Shown here: positions 51,380 to 60,256 of the stretch, in pieces
How positions within the stretch are numbered: position 1 is the stretch's first letter
Layout: every line of letters begins with the position of its first letter
From: Phycisphaerales bacterium
GTDB lineage: Bacteria; Planctomycetota; Phycisphaerae; Phycisphaerales; SM1A02
DNA: 64,000 nt
NCBI GenBank assembly: GCA_022446965.1
Contig: JAKVBV010000008.1
Coordinates: 1 to 64,000, forward strand
Direction: 5' to 3'
Made by a program: the position numbers and the translations under genes
Notes under the pieces: model-generated
Databases searched by the model: none
What the model was told of the DNA's origin: nothing
Seen by the model: only the letters and a program-made list of their open reading frames with translations

Positions 51380-51442
51380 TCTTGAGGGAACGGTACCGCC
51401 CCGGCTGGTGCCGGGTCCAACGATCCTGTGAGGAAAGACAGG

Positions 51443-51470
51443 TTGTCCTTGGCGTAAGAGGGTGTACCCT
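51443..51470 (+). promoter_or_regulatory. Candidate promoter of the GAF-receiver gene
   Basis: TTGTCC (51443-51448), a 16-base spacer and TACCCT (51465-51470) are followed by a GGAGG-type site and the ATG at 51501, giving a leader of about 24 bases. Confidence 0.45.
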
Positions 51471-51500
51471 TCCGATGGGGAGGAGTGGAGGCAGACGCCC

Positions 51501-53057
51501 ATGAAGGGAAAGAAGCCATCCATCCACGTGGTTATTCCGCCCGCGCTCGTGGGAAGCGATAGCTGCGAACACGCTGCAGACCTCAAACCGGTGGAAGATC
51601 TCGCCCAGGCGATTCGCGATTCCGCCCCTGGCGACTGCATCGCCGATGCGGGGGCCAGCATGCTGCTTCGTGGCCTGGGCACGGCTGCCGCGATGGTGAA
51701 TCACTCCGGCGAGGTGTCATGGGCCGACGATCGCTTCAACGCCCTGCCAGAAGCTGTACGAGACGAAATGTGCCGCCAGGTGGCCGATCGCCGCTCACCT
51801 CGTATTCGCTTCGAGCTCGAAGAACGACTGTGGGAATTGCACATCGCCGACTGCAATCAGGAGAGCATCGGCATTCTGTTGGTGGACGCCTCCGCCGCGG
51901 CTGAGCTCATCCGGCGCCGCGCCGCCATCGACGCTGCGGGCATGTCCCTGCTGCGTCTTGATCGGCAGGCTGTCGCCCAATTGTCGGTCGCAGATCGGCT
52001 TCAACGGCTCGATGTCGCCATCACCGAAGCGGTGCACGCGAACCTCGATTTCGACCACTTCGAGATTCGACTGCTGAGCCCCGACACCAATCGTCTGGAG
52101 CTGGTGATCTCCGAAGCCATCTCGCCGATGCGCGTGGGCGAAGTGCTGTATGCCGAAGCCAAGGGCAACGGCATCAGTGGATGGGTCGCCGCAACGGGCC
52201 GTCCTTATCTCTGCCGCGATGTCCGCACGGATCCGCTCTACGAAGAAGGGCTCGACGAAGCGATGTGCTCGCTCACCGTTCCCCTGAAGGTGGGCGACCG
52301 CGTGATCGGTGTGTTCAACATCGAGTGCGACACGGCCGGTGTTCTGGACGAAACCGATCTGGAGTTGAGCATCCGCTTCGGTGAATACGTCGCCAGTGCA
52401 TTGCATCTGCTCGACCTCCTGGTCGTGGAACGCATCACCACCAGCGAAGCCACCGCCAATCGACTCACGGAAACCATGGCCGCCCCCCTCAAGGCGCTCC
52501 GTGCATTGCAGTCGGAATTGGTTGACGCCGGACACGAGGCGCAGGCCGGCACCCTGCAGCAAGCGGTGGATGCCATCAATGCCTGCGTGGACATGTGCGC
52601 CGCGGGGCCACGCAGCGTGATCGATGCCGAACAGGACATGCGCACCTTGCAGGCTGAGCCTGCACTGCAGGGGCGATCAGTGGTTGTTGTTGAGGATGAA
52701 GAGCGCATCCGTGACGAAGTGACGCGCATCATGACCCAGCTGGGGTGTACGGTCGCCGCCTTCCCCACCGGTGGTGCATTCTTCGGCGCCCTGAAGGATG
52801 GTCTGATTCCGGAGCTGGTGCTGAGCGACATTCGTCTGGGCGATTCCAGTGGATATGAAGTGCTCACTGCGGCTCGCGAAGCCGCCCAAGACGTCCCCGT
52901 GGTCTTGATGACCGGATTCGGGTACGACCCCAATCACACCATTGTGCGAGCCAGTGCCGAAGGCGTGCAGGGCGTGCTGCTCAAGCCCTTCCGCGTGCAT
53001 CAACTCGTTGACGCGATGCGCGCAGCGATCACTGGTGAGACGGCCAATCGCCGTTGA
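51501..53057 (+). CDS. GAF-domain protein with C-terminal response-regulator receiver
   Basis: A 518-residue cytoplasmic signalling protein. An N-terminal part of unclear type (1 to about 150) is followed by a GAF sensor domain (about 165-320) with GNGISGWVAATGRPYLCRDV and SLTVPLKVGDRVIGVFNIEC. A helical linker follows. The receiver domain (about 395-515) has VVVVEDEERIRDEV, the phospho-acceptor in LVLSDIRLGDSSG, and the Lys in VLLKPFRVHQL. There is no histidine kinase or DNA-binding domain, so output is probably by protein contact. GGAGG precedes the ATG. The 3' end overlaps the convergent prmC by 29 bases. Confidence 0.83.
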   Translation: MKGKKPSIHVVIPPALVGSDSCEHAADLKPVEDLAQAIRDSAPGDCIADAGASMLLRGLGTAAAMVNHSGEVSWADDRFNALPEAVRDEMCRQVADRRSPRIRFELEERLWELHIADCNQESIGILLVDASAAAELIRRRAAIDAAGMSLLRLDRQAVAQLSVADRLQRLDVAITEAVHANLDFDHFEIRLLSPDTNRLELVISEAISPMRVGEVLYAEAKGNGISGWVAATGRPYLCRDVRTDPLYEEGLDEAMCSLTVPLKVGDRVIGVFNIECDTAGVLDETDLELSIRFGEYVASALHLLDLLVVERITTSEATANRLTETMAAPLKALRALQSELVDAGHEAQAGTLQQAVDAINACVDMCAAGPRSVIDAEQDMRTLQAEPALQGRSVVVVEDEERIRDEVTRIMTQLGCTVAAFPTGGAFFGALKDGLIPELVLSDIRLGDSSGYEVLTAAREAAQDVPVVLMTGFGYDPNHTIVRASAEGVQGVLLKPFRVHQLVDAMRAAITGETANRR

Positions 53058-53928
53058 GCGCGGTCACGATTCGTTCGTCGCCCCAGGCATCACGCAACAC
53101 CTTGATCGATGACAACCCCGCCTGCGTGCACAACTCGGCGACGGCCGCGGCGTGGGTGGTGCACACTTCCATCGCCAGAAGGCCACCTTCCAGCAGTCGC
53201 GCGGGCGCTGCCGCCACAAGCGGTCGGATGACATCCAAACCGTCGGCACCGCCACGCAGCGCCAGTGCCGGTTCGTGATCCTTCACGGTGGCGTCGAGCG
53301 CCTCGAAATCGGCATCGTTGATGTACGGGGGATTCGACACAATCACGTGGACCTGTTGCGTGAGCGGCTCGAGCAGAAGGCCTTCCGTCACCACGACACG
53401 ATCGCCCAACTCGTGGGCGTCGACATTGCTCTGCGCAACGGCCGCCGCCGCCGGACAGCAGTCCACCGCCATGACCCAGGCCGCAGGGATGTCCGCCGCC
53501 AAGGTGACGGCGATGCACCCGGTTCCCGTGCCGATGTCGGCCACGAGCAGTGGATCAGGTCGAGCATCCTGATCCAGACCTCGGTGCCAGGTCTGCACGG
53601 CCTGCACCAGTGACTCGGTGGCGTCGCGCGGGGCGAGCACATCTTTGGTCACCTTGAAGTCTCGGAATGAGAAGGTGGCCCGGCCCAGCAGCTGCTGCAA
53701 TGGTGCCCCTGCCGCAGCCTGTGCCACCAATGTGCGCAGGCGGCCCAGCTCATCCTGATCCGCTGGCCTGTGGGCATCGGTGAACAGGTCCATCACGTCA
53801 CACCCGATCGCCTCGGCCGTCAGATGCCTGGCATACACGCGGGGTGATTCCACCCCCTTAGCCTGCAGGTGAGGCTCGATCCATGCCAGCAGATCGGCGG
53901 TGGTCCAGACGCGAGCGGTATCGGCCAT
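53029..53928 (-). CDS. prmC: Release factor glutamine methyltransferase
   Basis: A 299-residue enzyme that methylates the GGQ glutamine of RF1 and RF2. The N-terminal helical domain is followed by PLQQLLGRATFSFRDFKV, the SAM motif VADIGTGTGCIAVTLA and the diagnostic VSNPPYIND. HEPALALRGGADGLDVIRPL and GGLLAMEV complete the family set. The frame is open to 54159, but the ATG at 53928 gives the usual N-terminus and has a TACCAT box six bases upstream. No prfA neighbour is present. Confidence 0.94.
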   Translation of the reverse strand: MADTARVWTTADLLAWIEPHLQAKGVESPRVYARHLTAEAIGCDVMDLFTDAHRPADQDELGRLRTLVAQAAAGAPLQQLLGRATFSFRDFKVTKDVLAPRDATESLVQAVQTWHRGLDQDARPDPLLVADIGTGTGCIAVTLAADIPAAWVMAVDCCPAAAAVAQSNVDAHELGDRVVVTEGLLLEPLTQQVHVIVSNPPYINDADFEALDATVKDHEPALALRGGADGLDVIRPLVAAAPARLLEGGLLAMEVCTTHAAAVAELCTQAGLSSIKVLRDAWGDERIVTALNGDWPSHQ

Positions 53929-53934
53929 GTAGGC

Positions 53935-53940
53935 ATGGTA
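53935..53940 (-). promoter_or_regulatory. -10-like TACCAT box, leaderless arrangement
   Basis: On the minus strand TACCAT ends six bases before the prmC ATG at 53928, with GCCTAC between and no ribosome site. Confidence 0.5.
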
Positions 53941-53992
53941 AAGCCCGTACGTGGACAGCGACAGTGACCTGCCCAAGGGTGACGTGCAGCCG

Positions 53993-53998
53993 TATACT
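53993..53998 (+). promoter_or_regulatory. -10 box of putA
   Basis: TATACT is the nearest match to a consensus -10 before putA and would give a leader of about 50 bases containing the GGAG site. No good -35 is seen. Confidence 0.4.
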
Positions 53999-54054
53999 GC
54001 CCCGCTTGGCCATCGATGACCCCATCGCCTGACCCCTTCTGGAGCAGTGTGTTC

Positions 54055-57000
54055 ATGCCCTTCTTTCGCAAGACCAAGCGACGTGACTACACCTCGACGT
54101 CGGCCAACGTGATCTCGTCGGCCAGCCCGTTTGAGGGCGCCATTGAGGCGGCGATTCATCGCATCGGCAATTCGCTGCTGGACGATGCACAGGCCGCCAA
54201 GGGTGGCATGCTGTCATCCGCATTCTGGTCCGACAAGCTCATGGATTGGGCCATGAAGGACGAGGCGTTCAAGGTGCAGCTGTTCCGCTACGTGGACTGC
54301 TTCCCCACCTTGCGCACGCCGCAGGTGGCCCACGATCATCTCGTGGACTACCTCACGCAACCAGGCGTCACGCTGCCACCAGGTCTGGGCCTGGGGCTCA
54401 AGGCCGGCGGCCTGATGAAGGGCACGATGAGCAAGACCGTGGCCAGCCGCATCGAGGGCATGGCCAAGCGCTTCATCGCCGGCGAAGACGCTCGCTCGGC
54501 CACGCCGATGTTGGAGTCGCTGTGGACCAAGGGCATCGCCTTCTCGGTGGATCTGCTCGGTGAAGCCTGCGTCAGCAACGAAGAGGCTGCGGCCTATCAG
54601 CGCCGCTATCTCGACCTCGTCGACACGCTGCCAGAAACTACTGCCCATTGGCCAGACAACCCAATGCTGGAGTCGGACCATCTCGGACCGATTCCCCGCA
54701 CCAATGTGTCGATCAAGATTTCGTCACTGCACGCCCAGACTGATCCGATCGACACCGAAGGTTCGATCAAGGGCCTGATGGTGGGCTTGGCGCCCATCCT
54801 TGAGCGGGCCGCCGAGCGCAATGTGCTGGTGAACTTCGACATGGAGCACCACGCCTTCAAGGACCTCACGCTGGAGCTGTTCCAGCGGTGCTGCGAGAAG
54901 TGGGACTTCCCCGCGGGCCTCGCCATGCAGGCCTACCTCCGCAGCGGTGACGACGACGCCCGTCGGATGGTCGAGTGGGCCCAACGCACCGGACGGCAGG
55001 TGACCATTCGCCTGGTCAAGGGTGCGTATTGGGATCAGGAAACCATCGAAGCAGAGATGGAAGGCTGGCCGGTGCCCGTGTGGTCCCGCAAGCAGGACAC
55101 TGATGCGTGCTTCGAGCGCATGACCAAGATCTTCGTGGACGGCATTCCCACGAGCACCGACATGGGCGGCACGAAACTGGCATTGGGCTCGCACAACGTG
55201 CGTTCCATCGCCACCGCGCTGGCCCTGCTGGAAGATCGTGGCCTTCCCCTCAACGCGCTGGAGTTGCAGATGCTCCATGGCATGGCCGACCAGCTCAAGG
55301 CGATGGCCGTGAAGCGTAGTATGCGGCTGCGTGAGTATGTCCCCGTGGGCGAGATGATCCCGGGCATGGCGTATCTCGTGCGGCGTCTGCTGGAGAACAC
55401 CAGCAACGAATCGTGGCTGCGGGGTGAGTCGATGGGCACCACCTCGGCCAGCGAACTGCTGCAATCGCCCCACGGCCTAAGCGCCGACGATGATCCGGGT
55501 ATCGCCCGCATCGCACAGGGGCCCGAACGACACGCCTTGTCCGATGCCGACCCGGAAGTTGGCGATGGTCGCCCGTTCTTCACCGAACCGATGCGAGACT
55601 TCGCCGACACCAACCAACGCACCACGTTCGGGTCCGACATCTCCAATGTGCAGATGCCGGCTGTCGAGATCAACGCCACGATCGACGATGCAGAGCGTGC
55701 CATGGCCACGGCCACCGCTGCCTTCCCCACCTGGCGCGACACGCCGGTACGCCAACGTGCCGCTGTGCTCACACGATGCGCTTCGCTCATGCGTGATCGT
55801 CGCAATGCGTTGTCCGGTGTCATCATTCGCGAATCCGGCAAGACTTGGCGTGAGGCCGACGCCGACGTGTGCGAAGCGATCGACTTCTGCGAGTACTACG
55901 CCCGAGAAGCCGTGGGCATGTTCGAACCACGACGCCTCGGTGTGTTCGTCGGTGAACTGGACACCGAGTTCCACGAACCTCGCGGCGTGGCCGTGGTGAT
56001 TTCGCCGTGGAACTTCCCGCTGGCGATCTGCTGTGGCATGACCGCCGCGGCATTGGTCACCGGCAACACGGTTGTGGTGAAGCCCGCCGAACAAACGCCT
56101 GGTATCGCCAAATTGCTCATCGACATGCTGTACGAAGCGGGCGCCCCCAAGGACGTGCTGCAGTTCGTCCCCGGCCAGGGCGAAACCGTGGGGGCACACT
56201 TGGTGCGTGATCCGCGCACCGCGTTGGTCGCGTTCACCGGCTCACGAGCAGTGGGGTTGGACATCGTGCAGGCCTGTGGACATACGCCCGATGGACAAGG
56301 CTGGGTCAAGCGCGTGGTCTGTGAGATGGGCGGCAAGAACGCCATCATCATCGATGCGTCGGCCGATCTCGATGAGGCGGTTCTCGGTGTCCGACAGAGT
56401 GCCTTCGCCTTCCAAGGACAGAAGTGCTCCGCGTGCAGCCGCGCCATCGTGGTGGACAGTGCGTACGACGCCTTCGTCGATCGACTCGTGCCCAGCGTGC
56501 AGACGCTGGTCATCGGCGACCCGCTCAATCCCGGCACGGATGTGGGCCCCGTGATCGATGAAGACGCCGCCGCCAAGGTGCGTGAATACTGTGCCATCGG
56601 CGATGCAGAAGGCACCTGCGCCGTGGCCATGGATCTGCCAGATGGTCTCACCCACGCCCACGGCCTGCCCTTCGTCGCACCGCACGTGTTCACCGACATC
56701 ACGCCCGACGATCGCCTCGCTCAAGAAGAAATCTTCGGCCCGGTGCTCGGTGTGATTCGCGTGCCTGACTTCGAGACCGCGCTCAAGGTGGCCAATGGCA
56801 CCGAGTACAGCCTCACGGGCGGTGTCTACAGTCGCCGGCCGCACCATCTGGAACTGGCCAAGCAGCAGTACCGCGTGGGCAATCTCTATCTCAATCGACC
56901 ATGCACCGGCGCGCTCGTTGGGCGACAGCCCTTTGGCGGATTCGCCATGTCGGGCGTGGGGTCCAAAGCTGGTGGTCGCGATTACCTCTCGCAATTCACC

Positions 57001-57057
57001 GTGCCCCGTGCCGTGTGCGAAAACACCATGCGACGCGGCTTCGCTCCCGGGCTGTGA
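54055..57057 (+). CDS. putA: Bifunctional proline dehydrogenase / L-glutamate gamma-semialdehyde dehydrogenase
   Basis: A 1000-residue enzyme oxidising proline to glutamate. The proline dehydrogenase half (about 70-470) has NVSIKISSLHAQ, VNFDMEHHAFKDLTLELF, VTIRLVKGAYWDQETIEAE and GSHNVRSIATALA. The aldehyde dehydrogenase half (about 530-1000) has VVISPWNFPLAI, VVVKPAEQTPGIA, VCEMGGKNAIII with the Glu, and FAFQGQKCSACSRAIV with the nucleophile Cys. There is no DNA-binding RHH domain, so it is the simple PutA type. GGAG lies 10 bases before the ATG at 54055. An ATG at 54016 has no site. Confidence 0.95.
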   Translation: MPFFRKTKRRDYTSTSANVISSASPFEGAIEAAIHRIGNSLLDDAQAAKGGMLSSAFWSDKLMDWAMKDEAFKVQLFRYVDCFPTLRTPQVAHDHLVDYLTQPGVTLPPGLGLGLKAGGLMKGTMSKTVASRIEGMAKRFIAGEDARSATPMLESLWTKGIAFSVDLLGEACVSNEEAAAYQRRYLDLVDTLPETTAHWPDNPMLESDHLGPIPRTNVSIKISSLHAQTDPIDTEGSIKGLMVGLAPILERAAERNVLVNFDMEHHAFKDLTLELFQRCCEKWDFPAGLAMQAYLRSGDDDARRMVEWAQRTGRQVTIRLVKGAYWDQETIEAEMEGWPVPVWSRKQDTDACFERMTKIFVDGIPTSTDMGGTKLALGSHNVRSIATALALLEDRGLPLNALELQMLHGMADQLKAMAVKRSMRLREYVPVGEMIPGMAYLVRRLLENTSNESWLRGESMGTTSASELLQSPHGLSADDDPGIARIAQGPERHALSDADPEVGDGRPFFTEPMRDFADTNQRTTFGSDISNVQMPAVEINATIDDAERAMATATAAFPTWRDTPVRQRAAVLTRCASLMRDRRNALSGVIIRESGKTWREADADVCEAIDFCEYYAREAVGMFEPRRLGVFVGELDTEFHEPRGVAVVISPWNFPLAICCGMTAAALVTGNTVVVKPAEQTPGIAKLLIDMLYEAGAPKDVLQFVPGQGETVGAHLVRDPRTALVAFTGSRAVGLDIVQACGHTPDGQGWVKRVVCEMGGKNAIIIDASADLDEAVLGVRQSAFAFQGQKCSACSRAIVVDSAYDAFVDRLVPSVQTLVIGDPLNPGTDVGPVIDEDAAAKVREYCAIGDAEGTCAVAMDLPDGLTHAHGLPFVAPHVFTDITPDDRLAQEEIFGPVLGVIRVPDFETALKVANGTEYSLTGGVYSRRPHHLELAKQQYRVGNLYLNRPCTGALVGRQPFGGFAMSGVGSKAGGRDYLSQFTVPRAVCENTMRRGFAPGL

Positions 57058-57060
57058 TCG

Positions 57061-57192
57061 TCACACCCGCTTGAGATCGAGCATTCGATACTGCTCCGCT
57101 TCAGCGGCGTGATGCATGTGGACCTCGGGAGACCCGTCGAGGTCGGCCACCGTTCTGCCCACGCGACGCAGCCGATCCCACGTCCCGTCGAC
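57061..57192 (-). pseudogene. Remnant of a comM/yifB-type Mg-chelatase-like gene (C-terminal end only)
   Basis: Reading the minus strand after the antiporter stop, in the same frame, 43 codons remain open to TGA at 57061-57063. They read DRLRRVGRTVADLDGSPEV then HHAAEAEQYRMLDLKRV. This is the closing region of ComM/YifB proteins, where a V-A-R-T-I-A-D-L helix is followed by H-x-x-E-A-x-x-Y-R-x-L-D. There is no start codon or room for the ATPase part, which should be about 450 residues longer. It is best read as the tail left by a deletion that joined the antiporter gene to the comM end. Confidence 0.7.
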
Positions 57193-58890
57193 TCAGAACA
57201 GCGGTCTGGCACCCAGGCGGTCGACGACTTCGTGCCCCAACTGGTCGCCCACCTGGTCTTCTTCGTTGACGACCAGATCGGCACCGGCCTGTGTCAGCAG
57301 GGCGGCGTGCCTGTTGTATCGGCCTCGAGCGATGACCAGCATGGAGGGGGCACAAGTACGCACGGTTTCGATCACTCGGACGGCACTGATCGGGTCGGGC
57401 AACGTCACCAACACGGCTGCAGCCGTGCCGATCGACACTTCGTACAACAGCTCGCGGCGAGTGGCGTCGCCGATCACAGCACCCTGACCGAGACTTTCGA
57501 CCACATCAGCGGTGTGCGGGTTCATGTCCACCACCACCGCCTCGAGCCCGTGATCCAGCAACACCTGCAACGCCATGCGACCTGCAGGGCCACCGCCGAC
57601 GATGACCACATGGCCTTCACGCACGGGGGCTGATTCACCATTGGCTGTGGCTGCTGCACCACGCACGGGCGCGATCGCCTCGCCCAGAGGACGTGCACAC
57701 GCACCGAGCAGCGGCACCGCCAACAAGGTGAAGAGGCTCGCCGAGGTGAGCACCTGGAAGGTGTCCGCATCGAGCACGCCGACATCCATGCCCACAGCGC
57801 CAAGGACGAAGGAGAATTCGCCGATCTCAGCCACGCACAGGCCCGCACCAATGGCCACGGCCAGCGGCGCTCCGGACAGACGGCCGGCGATGGCGGCACA
57901 GGTGGCCTTGCCCACCACGATGGCGAGGGCCACACCGATCACGAGCAGCAGGTTGCCACCTTCCATGAGCCAACTCGGATCAGCCAGTGTGCCGATGCTC
58001 GCAAAGAACAGCGTGAGGAAGATGCCCTTGAGCACCGACACGTCGCTGCGAATCTGACGGGCGAAGGGCGAGTCGGCCAGCGCCAACCCGGCAACAAAGG
58101 CGCCCATGGCCGGCGACAGCCCGATTTGATGACACAGCATCGCGGCCATCATGCCAACCACCACGGCCAGCACCACTGGGAGATCGTGATTCCCACTGGT
58201 ATTGCTGCCACGCAACAACCGTGGCAGCACCCACAGCCCGACCAGCAGAATGACGACCACCGCAGCGAGCATTGCCACGGCGGTGACACCAAGCGTCGCC
58301 ACCACCTGCTGTGTGTCGTCTGACGACCCCATGAATATCACCACCAGCACGAGCGGTACCAGCGCGACGTCTTGCAGAATCAACATGCCCAGCGCCAGCC
58401 GCCCATGCGGAGAATCCGCTTCGCCGCGGTCGCGCAGCATGCCGGCCACGGCCGCTGTGGAACTCAGCGCGATGATGGCACCCACCGTCACGCTGGTCTT
58501 GACGCCCAGCCCACACCACATGGCGGTCAAGTAGGCGACACCACCGGTCGCGGTGATCTGCAGCACACCGGCCACCACCGCCCCACCACCGAAGCTTCGC
58601 AATGTGGCCCGCGTGATTTCCAATCCGATCGTGAACAGGAGCAGCGCCACACCGGTCTCGGCGATGGTCGACAGGACGGCGAGGTTGTCATCCCCGCCGA
58701 CAAATCCCAGCACGCCTGGTCCCACGAGCACGCCAGCCAACATGGCACCCACGATGCCGCTGAGTCCGATGCGTTCGCAGATCAGGCCCAGCAGCGCCGC
58801 CACACCCAGCAGCACCACCACATTGCCCATGACGGACCAAGTGAAGGCGACCACATCGCCCGATTCAACGCTCGCCAGAAGCAGGCTCAT
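57193..58890 (-). CDS. CPA2-family cation:proton antiporter with RCK/TrkA-N domain (KefB-like)
   Basis: A 565-residue inner-membrane protein. About twelve hydrophobic segments occupy residues 1-390, with GLSPAMGAFVAGLALADSPF and FASIGTLADPSWL typical of the Kef/CPA2 fold. A cytoplasmic nucleotide-binding domain follows (HVVIVGGGPAGRMALQVLL, VVDMNPHTADVVESLGQGAV). It ends soon after this domain at GARPLF, with no TrkA-C part. The stop is followed in frame by the comM remnant, so the C-terminus may have been trimmed. The ion carried cannot be told. The start is four bases inside the plsC end. Confidence 0.88.
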   Translation of the reverse strand: MSLLLASVESGDVVAFTWSVMGNVVVLLGVAALLGLICERIGLSGIVGAMLAGVLVGPGVLGFVGGDDNLAVLSTIAETGVALLLFTIGLEITRATLRSFGGGAVVAGVLQITATGGVAYLTAMWCGLGVKTSVTVGAIIALSSTAAVAGMLRDRGEADSPHGRLALGMLILQDVALVPLVLVVIFMGSSDDTQQVVATLGVTAVAMLAAVVVILLVGLWVLPRLLRGSNTSGNHDLPVVLAVVVGMMAAMLCHQIGLSPAMGAFVAGLALADSPFARQIRSDVSVLKGIFLTLFFASIGTLADPSWLMEGGNLLLVIGVALAIVVGKATCAAIAGRLSGAPLAVAIGAGLCVAEIGEFSFVLGAVGMDVGVLDADTFQVLTSASLFTLLAVPLLGACARPLGEAIAPVRGAAATANGESAPVREGHVVIVGGGPAGRMALQVLLDHGLEAVVVDMNPHTADVVESLGQGAVIGDATRRELLYEVSIGTAAAVLVTLPDPISAVRVIETVRTCAPSMLVIARGRYNRHAALLTQAGADLVVNEEDQVGDQLGHEVVDRLGARPLF

Positions 58891-59564
58891 CGTGCTGCAC
58901 TCTGTTCAACAAGCGCGGACACCTTGGCATGCAGCATGCCCAAGGCGTCAACCTCGCCCGCATCAAGCAGCACTGTTGGATCGATTGGCTCACCGAAGGT
59001 CACGGTGATCTTCGGACCGAGGACCGGCCGAGAGGCTCCTGGCGGCCAGGCGGCACCAGACCCGGAAATCCCAACCGGAATCACCGGCACCTTGCCACGT
59101 TTGATGAGCAGCCACACCCCACGTTTGAACTTGTGCACGGTGCCGTCGTTGAAGCGCTGCCCTTCTGGGTAGATCAAGATGCCTCGACCGGCCTTCATCT
59201 CCGCGAACATGGCCCGCATGCCCCCGGGATCATCTTTCCCGCGATCGACCGGGATGGATCCATAGGCCCTTCCGATGAGCCACCCTGCCGGCCCGTTGCC
59301 TTCGATCAACGATCGTCGGGCGAGTGATCGGGGCGCCCGATCGGCCATGATCGACCCCAGCACCATGGGATCAAAGTGTGACTGATGATTGGCCACCACG
59401 AGAAACGGGCCTTGGGCAGGGACATGATGCAGACCTCGAACCCGCAACCCCCAGAGGATCCGGATGGTGATGCGGGTCAGTGCCGCCACACAATCCCACC
59501 AGAACAACAGGTGCAGCGGCGAGAAGCCGTCGTTGCGTCGTTTGAACTGGAATCGCTTCAGCAT
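58887..59564 (-). CDS. plsC: 1-acyl-sn-glycerol-3-phosphate acyltransferase family protein
   Basis: A 225-residue acyltransferase that makes phosphatidic acid. The catalytic box is VVANHQSHFDPMVLGSI (NHxxxxD, with Q-S as the middle residues). The glycerol-phosphate site is GILIYPEGQRFNDG, and VPVIPVGISGSG follows. A hydrophobic stretch near 20-40 may attach it to the membrane. It overlaps the antiporter by four bases and the cmk end by seven. The cmk-plsC pairing is common and often includes rpsA, which is not here. Confidence 0.9.
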   Translation of the reverse strand: MLKRFQFKRRNDGFSPLHLLFWWDCVAALTRITIRILWGLRVRGLHHVPAQGPFLVVANHQSHFDPMVLGSIMADRAPRSLARRSLIEGNGPAGWLIGRAYGSIPVDRGKDDPGGMRAMFAEMKAGRGILIYPEGQRFNDGTVHKFKRGVWLLIKRGKVPVIPVGISGSGAAWPPGASRPVLGPKITVTFGEPIDPTVLLDAGEVDALGMLHAKVSALVEQSAAR

Positions 59565-60256
59565 GCGGAGCCGACCGTCTCGCGCACGGTGCGTTCGAGG
59601 GCGTCGATCACGTCGTCAATGGACATGCCGGTGGTGTCCACTTCCACCGCACCATCGGGGCACCGCAGCGGCGAGGTGTCTCGCCCCGCATCGAGTGCGT
59701 CGCGATGGTCGATTTCGGCGGCCACCTTGGCTGCATCCACCGATGCACCGTCCGCCTCCAGCTGCGCCACTCGTCGGCGCACCCGTTCGTTCGGGTCTGC
59801 GGTGAGATAGAACCGCACCTGTGCATCGGGGAAGACCACGGACCCTTGGTCCCGGCCTTCAGACACCAGGCGTGGATGCGCTCTGGCTGTGGCCTGCTGC
59901 ATATGCACCATGGCCCGCCGAATCTCAGGCACCGCGGCGATCTCCGACACCACCTCTCCGATTCTCGCCGAGCGAATGTGCGGTTCGACGTCTTCGCCAT
60001 CGAGCGACATTACCGGTGGGTCTACCGTGCAGTCGAAGTACAACTCGTGAGCTGCAAGGGCAGCGAGCAACGCCGGTGTGTCGGCGGGGTCGATCTGCGC
60101 ACGAACAGCGATCAACGCCACCGTGCGATACATGGCCCCGGTGTCCAGCCGCGCCAGCCCCAACCGCCGAGCCAACCCGGCGGCCACTGTGGATTTGCCG
60201 GTACCAGCTGGACCGTCGATGGTGATGATGAGGGCGTCAGACACTGTCGTCGGCAT
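59558..60256 (-). CDS. cmk: Cytidylate kinase
   Basis: A 232-residue nucleotide kinase that phosphorylates CMP and dCMP. It has the P-loop ITIDGPAGTGKSTVAAGLA, ARLDTGAMYRTVALIA, the substrate-site block LVSEGRDQGSVVFPDAQV (Gln where Ile is usual) and FYLTADPNERVRRR. VEVDTTGMSIDDVIDAL is at the end. The frame is open to 60526, but the ATG at 60256 gives the normal start. It overlaps the end of the isomerase-like gene by 20 bases. Confidence 0.94.
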   Translation of the reverse strand: MPTTVSDALIITIDGPAGTGKSTVAAGLARRLGLARLDTGAMYRTVALIAVRAQIDPADTPALLAALAAHELYFDCTVDPPVMSLDGEDVEPHIRSARIGEVVSEIAAVPEIRRAMVHMQQATARAHPRLVSEGRDQGSVVFPDAQVRFYLTADPNERVRRRVAQLEADGASVDAAKVAAEIDHRDALDAGRDTSPLRCPDGAVEVDTTGMSIDDVIDALERTVRETVGSAC

